Below, one piece after another: positions 11,320 to 14,071 of a DNA stretch of 14,071 nucleotides (its first letter is position 1; each line of letters opens with the position of its first letter). Below the pieces are notes generated by a model that made no database searches, was not told the origin of the DNA, and saw nothing but the letters and a program-made list of their open reading frames with translations. A program made the translations under genes and the position numbers. Source of the DNA: Syntrophaceae bacterium UBA3084 (GTDB lineage: Bacteria > Desulfobacterota > Syntrophia > Syntrophales > UBA6807); contig DFBI01000126.1 in the NCBI GenBank assembly GCA_002367335.1, forward strand, positions 1 to 14,071, given 5' to 3'.

Positions 11320-12690
11320 ATGCATATTTATCTAACTAAAACCAAATTGAAGATACTGTTTTTGTATGTGATTGCGTATGCCTTGTTGTGGTTCGGGTAT
11401 GCCACGTTTATCGTCCCGATCTATGGCTATTCAGGCTTTGAATGGGCGCCGAACATGGTAAAGGTGTTTGAATCAATAGTGGCGCTCGTTCTCTTTGCAT
11501 TGAGTCTTCCTTCAAGGGTTAAACGACCCTCAGATCTTTTTATTCATGTGCATTTTTTGCTGCCTGTTGTTCCAATGCTTGTTCTGTATAGCGCTTCGGA
11601 TCTTCCGAGAGCATATATGTGCTTTGTGCTGCTGGCTTTCGCTGTTGTATGTTTTGTCCGCAAATTCAAATTGCCCAAGATCAAAAAGAATCTAATTTCC
11701 ATACAAACAATGATGTGGGGGCTTTTGATTATTTCCGGAATTTATATTTTAAGCATCATTTTACAGGGAGGTCTTCGATATTTAAATTTTAATCTATTGA
11801 AAGTATATGAATTTCGCAATCTTGCTTCGCAGGACTTGCCGAGAATATATGGGTATTTTTCCCCGATGGTCTCCAAGGTTCTATTGCCATTTATATTGCT
11901 GCTTGCTGTATATCGTCGGAAGTGGTTTATTGCTGGCTTGGCACTGGTCGGAAGCGTGATGATGTTTGCCCTGACAAATCATAAAGGGCCTTTATTTTAT
12001 CCGTTTTTGGTGCTTGGTGTCTATTGGATCATGAATTCCCGACGACGATGGGTAATACAACTGCTGCTTATAGGATATATTATGGTTATTTTTGTATCGT
12101 TGACACCTTTTTTAATTAACAATCATAAGACCACGGAATCATCTTTATCTGATATAATTGCCGGTTCATTGCTTTTACGCCGGGGATGTTTTGTGCCCGC
12201 TCACCTCAATTTTGTATATTATGATTTTTTTTCTACTCATCCGCATACGATGCTGGCTGAGAGTAAATTAACATTCGGCCTGATAGAGTATCCTTATGAA
12301 CTTAATTCTTCACATCTAATCGGCTATCACTATTATAATAATGATCAATGTGGCGCCAATACTGGCTGGTTAGGCTCAGGATATATGCATTTCGGTGTTG
12401 CTGGTATGCTTATTTATGCTGTAATAATTGGATTATTATTAGGATTGGTTGATATGCTTTGTAAAAAAAGAGAGATTGGAATTTCAGTCGCAATATTATT
12501 TACTCCTCTTTTCGCTCTTTTTTTATCTACAGATCTGCCAACGGCAATGTTAACGCATGGACTTTTGTTAGCTGTGTTTTTAACTTGGGCTTGTCGGTTA
12601 ACAGAGCATAGCAAATCAGTGCCGCATAAAAGATCAGCAAGTTTTTTTAAACGAATAGTTCATCGTTGCCGATTGGCTTCAACATCTTAA
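11320..12690 (+). CDS. wzy: O-antigen/capsule repeat-unit polymerase (Wzy-like)
   Basis: A 456-residue membrane protein with roughly ten or more hydrophobic segments. The pattern fits Wzy-type polymerases: a long periplasmic loop between helices (about 280-345, rich in His, Tyr and Asn: HLIGYHYYNNDQCGANTGWL) followed directly by GSGYMHFGVAGMLIYAVIIG, the helix that ends the loop in this family. It would join flipped repeat units into chains at the outer face of the inner membrane. Wzy proteins have very low sequence identity, so the call rests on topology, this loop-helix pattern and the wzx/glycosyltransferase neighbours. A ligase of the same superfamily (WaaL) is the alternative. It starts 21 bases after the adenylate-forming ligase with no strong ribosome binding site. 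Composition rises again toward the window average. Confidence 0.75.
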   Translation: MHIYLTKTKLKILFLYVIAYALLWFGYATFIVPIYGYSGFEWAPNMVKVFESIVALVLFALSLPSRVKRPSDLFIHVHFLLPVVPMLVLYSASDLPRAYMCFVLLAFAVVCFVRKFKLPKIKKNLISIQTMMWGLLIISGIYILSIILQGGLRYLNFNLLKVYEFRNLASQDLPRIYGYFSPMVSKVLLPFILLLAVYRRKWFIAGLALVGSVMMFALTNHKGPLFYPFLVLGVYWIMNSRRRWVIQLLLIGYIMVIFVSLTPFLINNHKTTESSLSDIIAGSLLLRRGCFVPAHLNFVYYDFFSTHPHTMLAESKLTFGLIEYPYELNSSHLIGYHYYNNDQCGANTGWLGSGYMHFGVAGMLIYAVIIGLLLGLVDMLCKKREIGISVAILFTPLFALFLSTDLPTAMLTHGLLLAVFLTWACRLTEHSKSVPHKRSASFFKRIVHRCRLASTS

Positions 12691-12714
12691 ACGTAACAGG
12701 AGTAAAGTAATTCG

Positions 12715-13836
12715 ATGATTAAAGTTTGTATCCTGACATCCGTCCACCCCCCCTTTGACACCAGGATATTCCACAAGGAAGCAAAGTCCCTAGCAAGGGC
12801 GGGGTATGATGTTACGCTTATTGCGCAGCATGATAAAGAGGAGATTATTGACGGGATAAGGATTTCCCCGCTTTTAAAGCCGAAAAACAGATTGGAGAGG
12901 ATGACAAAAACTGTCTGGTTAACCTATCGAAAGGCACTTAAAATAAATGCGGATGTTTATCATTTTCACGATCCTGAATTGATGCCGGTGGGGTTGCTGT
13001 TGAAACGCCATGGTAAGCGGGTGATTTATGATGTGCATGAGGATGTGCCGAGGCAGAACCTGTCAAAGCCTTATCTCCCTGTTGCTTTTCGCAAACCAAT
13101 ATCGCTGATGATTGGCGCATTGGAGGCATTTTCCGCAAGGCGGTTTGACGGCGTTGTTACGGCCACTCCTTTTATTAACAGGAGATTCCTGGAGCTGGGC
13201 GCAAATGCCATAAATGTGAATAATTATCCTCTTGTCTCTGAGTTGTATGCCGCGGAAAACCAGTGGAAAAATAAAGAAAAGATCGTGTGTTATGTCGGGG
13301 GCATCGGTCGGATTCGTGGCGCTTTTGAAATGGTGGAGGCCATCGGAAAGACAAAATACAGATTGTTGCTGGCAGGGAATATCGAGACTGACATTGAGAA
13401 TGTCCTGCAACAGATACCCGGCTGGCGGCAGGTTGAAGCGCTGGGATTCGTTAACAGAGAAGGCGTTCGGGCTACGGCTGCCCGCTCAATAGCTGGGCTG
13501 GTACTTTTTCACCCTGAACCTAATCATATTAATGCGCAGCCGAATAAGATGTTTGAATACATGTCTGCCGGAATCCCGGTTATTGCTTCCAACTTTCCGC
13601 TTTGGAAGGAGATTATCGAAGGGGCTAAGTGCGGCATTTGCGTTGATCCTCTTAATCCGGAAGATATTGCCGGAGCAATTCAATTCATCATTGATCATCC
13701 GGCAGAAGCAGAGCAGATGGGCAAAAACGGCCGCAGGGCAGTGGAGGAAAAATACAACTGGGGCATGGAAGAGAAGAAGCTGCTCGGGTTGTATAGCGCA
13801 CTGGCTCACGCAAAGGCCCAAAGGCGCAAAAGATAG
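12715..13836 (+). CDS. Glycosyltransferase family 4 protein
   Basis: A 373-residue GT-B enzyme. The N-terminal acceptor domain has VHPPFDTRIFHKEAKSLARA (10-29), YHFHDPELMPVG (82-93) and IYDVHED (104-110). The C-terminal nucleotide-sugar domain has CYVGGIGRIRG (192-202), ALGFV (242-246) and PNKMFEYMSAGIPVIAS (276-292) with the conserved Glu281 that contacts the donor ribose, then ASNFPLWKEII. It would add a sugar to the undecaprenyl-linked repeat unit at the cytoplasmic face; donor and linkage cannot be read from sequence. The start follows AGGAG (12698-12702) by 12 bases. The last residues, HAKAQRRKR, are encoded by a dispersed intergenic repeat, so the natural C-terminus was probably near SALA (361-364). 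Confidence 0.88.
   Translation: MIKVCILTSVHPPFDTRIFHKEAKSLARAGYDVTLIAQHDKEEIIDGIRISPLLKPKNRLERMTKTVWLTYRKALKINADVYHFHDPELMPVGLLLKRHGKRVIYDVHEDVPRQNLSKPYLPVAFRKPISLMIGALEAFSARRFDGVVTATPFINRRFLELGANAINVNNYPLVSELYAAENQWKNKEKIVCYVGGIGRIRGAFEMVEAIGKTKYRLLLAGNIETDIENVLQQIPGWRQVEALGFVNREGVRATAARSIAGLVLFHPEPNHINAQPNKMFEYMSAGIPVIASNFPLWKEIIEGAKCGICVDPLNPEDIAGAIQFIIDHPAEAEQMGKNGRRAVEEKYNWGMEEKKLLGLYSALAHAKAQRRKR
13807..13832 (+). repeat. cacgcaaaggcgcaaa-type repeat at the end of the glycosyltransferase gene
   Basis: The DNA CACGCAAAGGCCCAAAGGCG then CAAAAG is a 9-bp-period string (caaaggcnc) well known between genes of many environmental bacteria. Here it is translated as the last nine residues of the protein, ending at TAG 13834-13836. 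Confidence 0.65.
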
Positions 13837-13946
13837 AGGATAGAGGTCGGAATTCAGATGCCGGAGGATTGGAGGTTTGATGAAGGCATTGTAATATGTA
13901 TGAGGCTAAAAACGAATAAATAGCAAGGCTGAAATAGGGAGTTTTT

Positions 13947-14071
13947 GTGCTTTCAACTGAAGAAATAAGAGAAATAATCGAAAATGGTGAAACCGGACGG
14001 GTTGAATTCAAATCCGAGAGGGAAAAGAATATAGATTTTGCAAAGGAGATTAAGGTACTCCCCATTGTCAA
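13947..14071 (+). CDS. AlbA_2 (Schlafen-like) domain protein, 5' part
   Basis: The frame begins at GTG 13947, with AGGGAG (13936-13941) five bases upstream, and runs off the window. It reads MLSTEEIREIIENGETGRVE then FKSEREKNIDFAKEI. This is the start of the AlbA_2/divergent AAA-4 domain, often found in transcriptional regulators and in Schlafen-like proteins, where ETxRVEFK is the signature. After KEI (base 14051) the family would continue with a segment like VAFANTxGG; here it reads KVLPIV, which does not fit. Either the copy is divergent or it has been interrupted at about 14052 by an element beyond the edge. Role unknown; no link to the polysaccharide genes is evident. Confidence 0.65.
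   Translation, partial: MLSTEEIREIIENGETGRVEFKSEREKNIDFAKEIKVLPIV

Noticed and set aside
13858..13923. A 22-residue small protein between the glycosyltransferase and the AlbA_2 gene
   Set aside because: An ATG-to-TAG frame exists, but it has no clear ribosome binding site and no recognisable sequence; too short to support.
1..14071. CRISPR array, tRNA or rRNA genes
   Set aside because: No regularly spaced repeats with unique spacers and no tRNA- or rRNA-like sequence were seen; the repeats present are palindromic or short-period.

Overview
The window looks like a piece of a surface-polysaccharide (O-antigen or capsule) locus from a Gram-negative bacterium, preceded by a repeat-rich region full of toxin-antitoxin (TA) modules. 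The dispersed repeats (cgtgttttcgt / ccttcgtcctttcgtg strings, cacagatt...cgtttgtctgcgg inverted repeats, gacaggat octamers, cacgcaaaggcgcaaa strings) and a REP-associated transposase with a DnaA-C-like tail suggest Desulfobacterota/Deltaproteobacteria. That assignment is an inference from repeat style; no taxonomic marker gene is present.

Region 1 (1-4300), accessory. It holds the end of a PIN-domain toxin; an antitoxin + YoeB-type toxin whose toxin has an in-frame TAA one codon before its catalytic tail; a decayed copy of a TumA/TumE pair (one-base frameshift in the antitoxin, 51-bp deletion in the toxin); the 3' end of a REP-associated transposase (RAYT) abutting the 5' end of an unknown minus-strand gene; an intact HicB with a HicA cut off just before its catalytic His; an intact ribbon-helix-helix/PIN pair sitting where the rest of HicA should be; about 490 bp of dispersed repeats; and a second RAYT fragment broken by a REP-like hairpin. 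Most toxins here are damaged, whereas two of their partner antitoxins remain open.

Region 2 (4300-7100). A fusion protein of WbpB (Gfo/Idh/MocA dehydrogenase) and WbpD (left-handed beta-helix N-acetyltransferase) is followed by a 274-bp inverted-repeat element carrying a truncated GxxExxY gene, then an intact TumA/TumE pair, the full-length relative of the decayed copy in region 1. A 30-nt echo of the downstream wbpA gene lies just after the toxin.

Region 3 (7100-13840). A same-strand run of wbpA (UDP-GlcNAc 6-dehydrogenase type), wzx flippase, a CapK/PaaK-like adenylate-forming ligase, a wzy-like polymerase and a GT4 glycosyltransferase. WbpA and WbpB-WbpD are steps of the UDP-2,3-diacetamido-hexuronic acid pathway; the aminotransferase (WbpE) and epimerase (WbpI) are not in the window. 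Wzx, Wzy and the glycosyltransferase would flip, polymerise and assemble the repeat unit. G+C drops sharply from mid-wzx through the ligase, suggesting a mosaic locus.

Region 4 (13840-end). The first 41 codons of an AlbA_2 (Schlafen-like) domain gene; its family similarity stops about 20 bases before the window edge.
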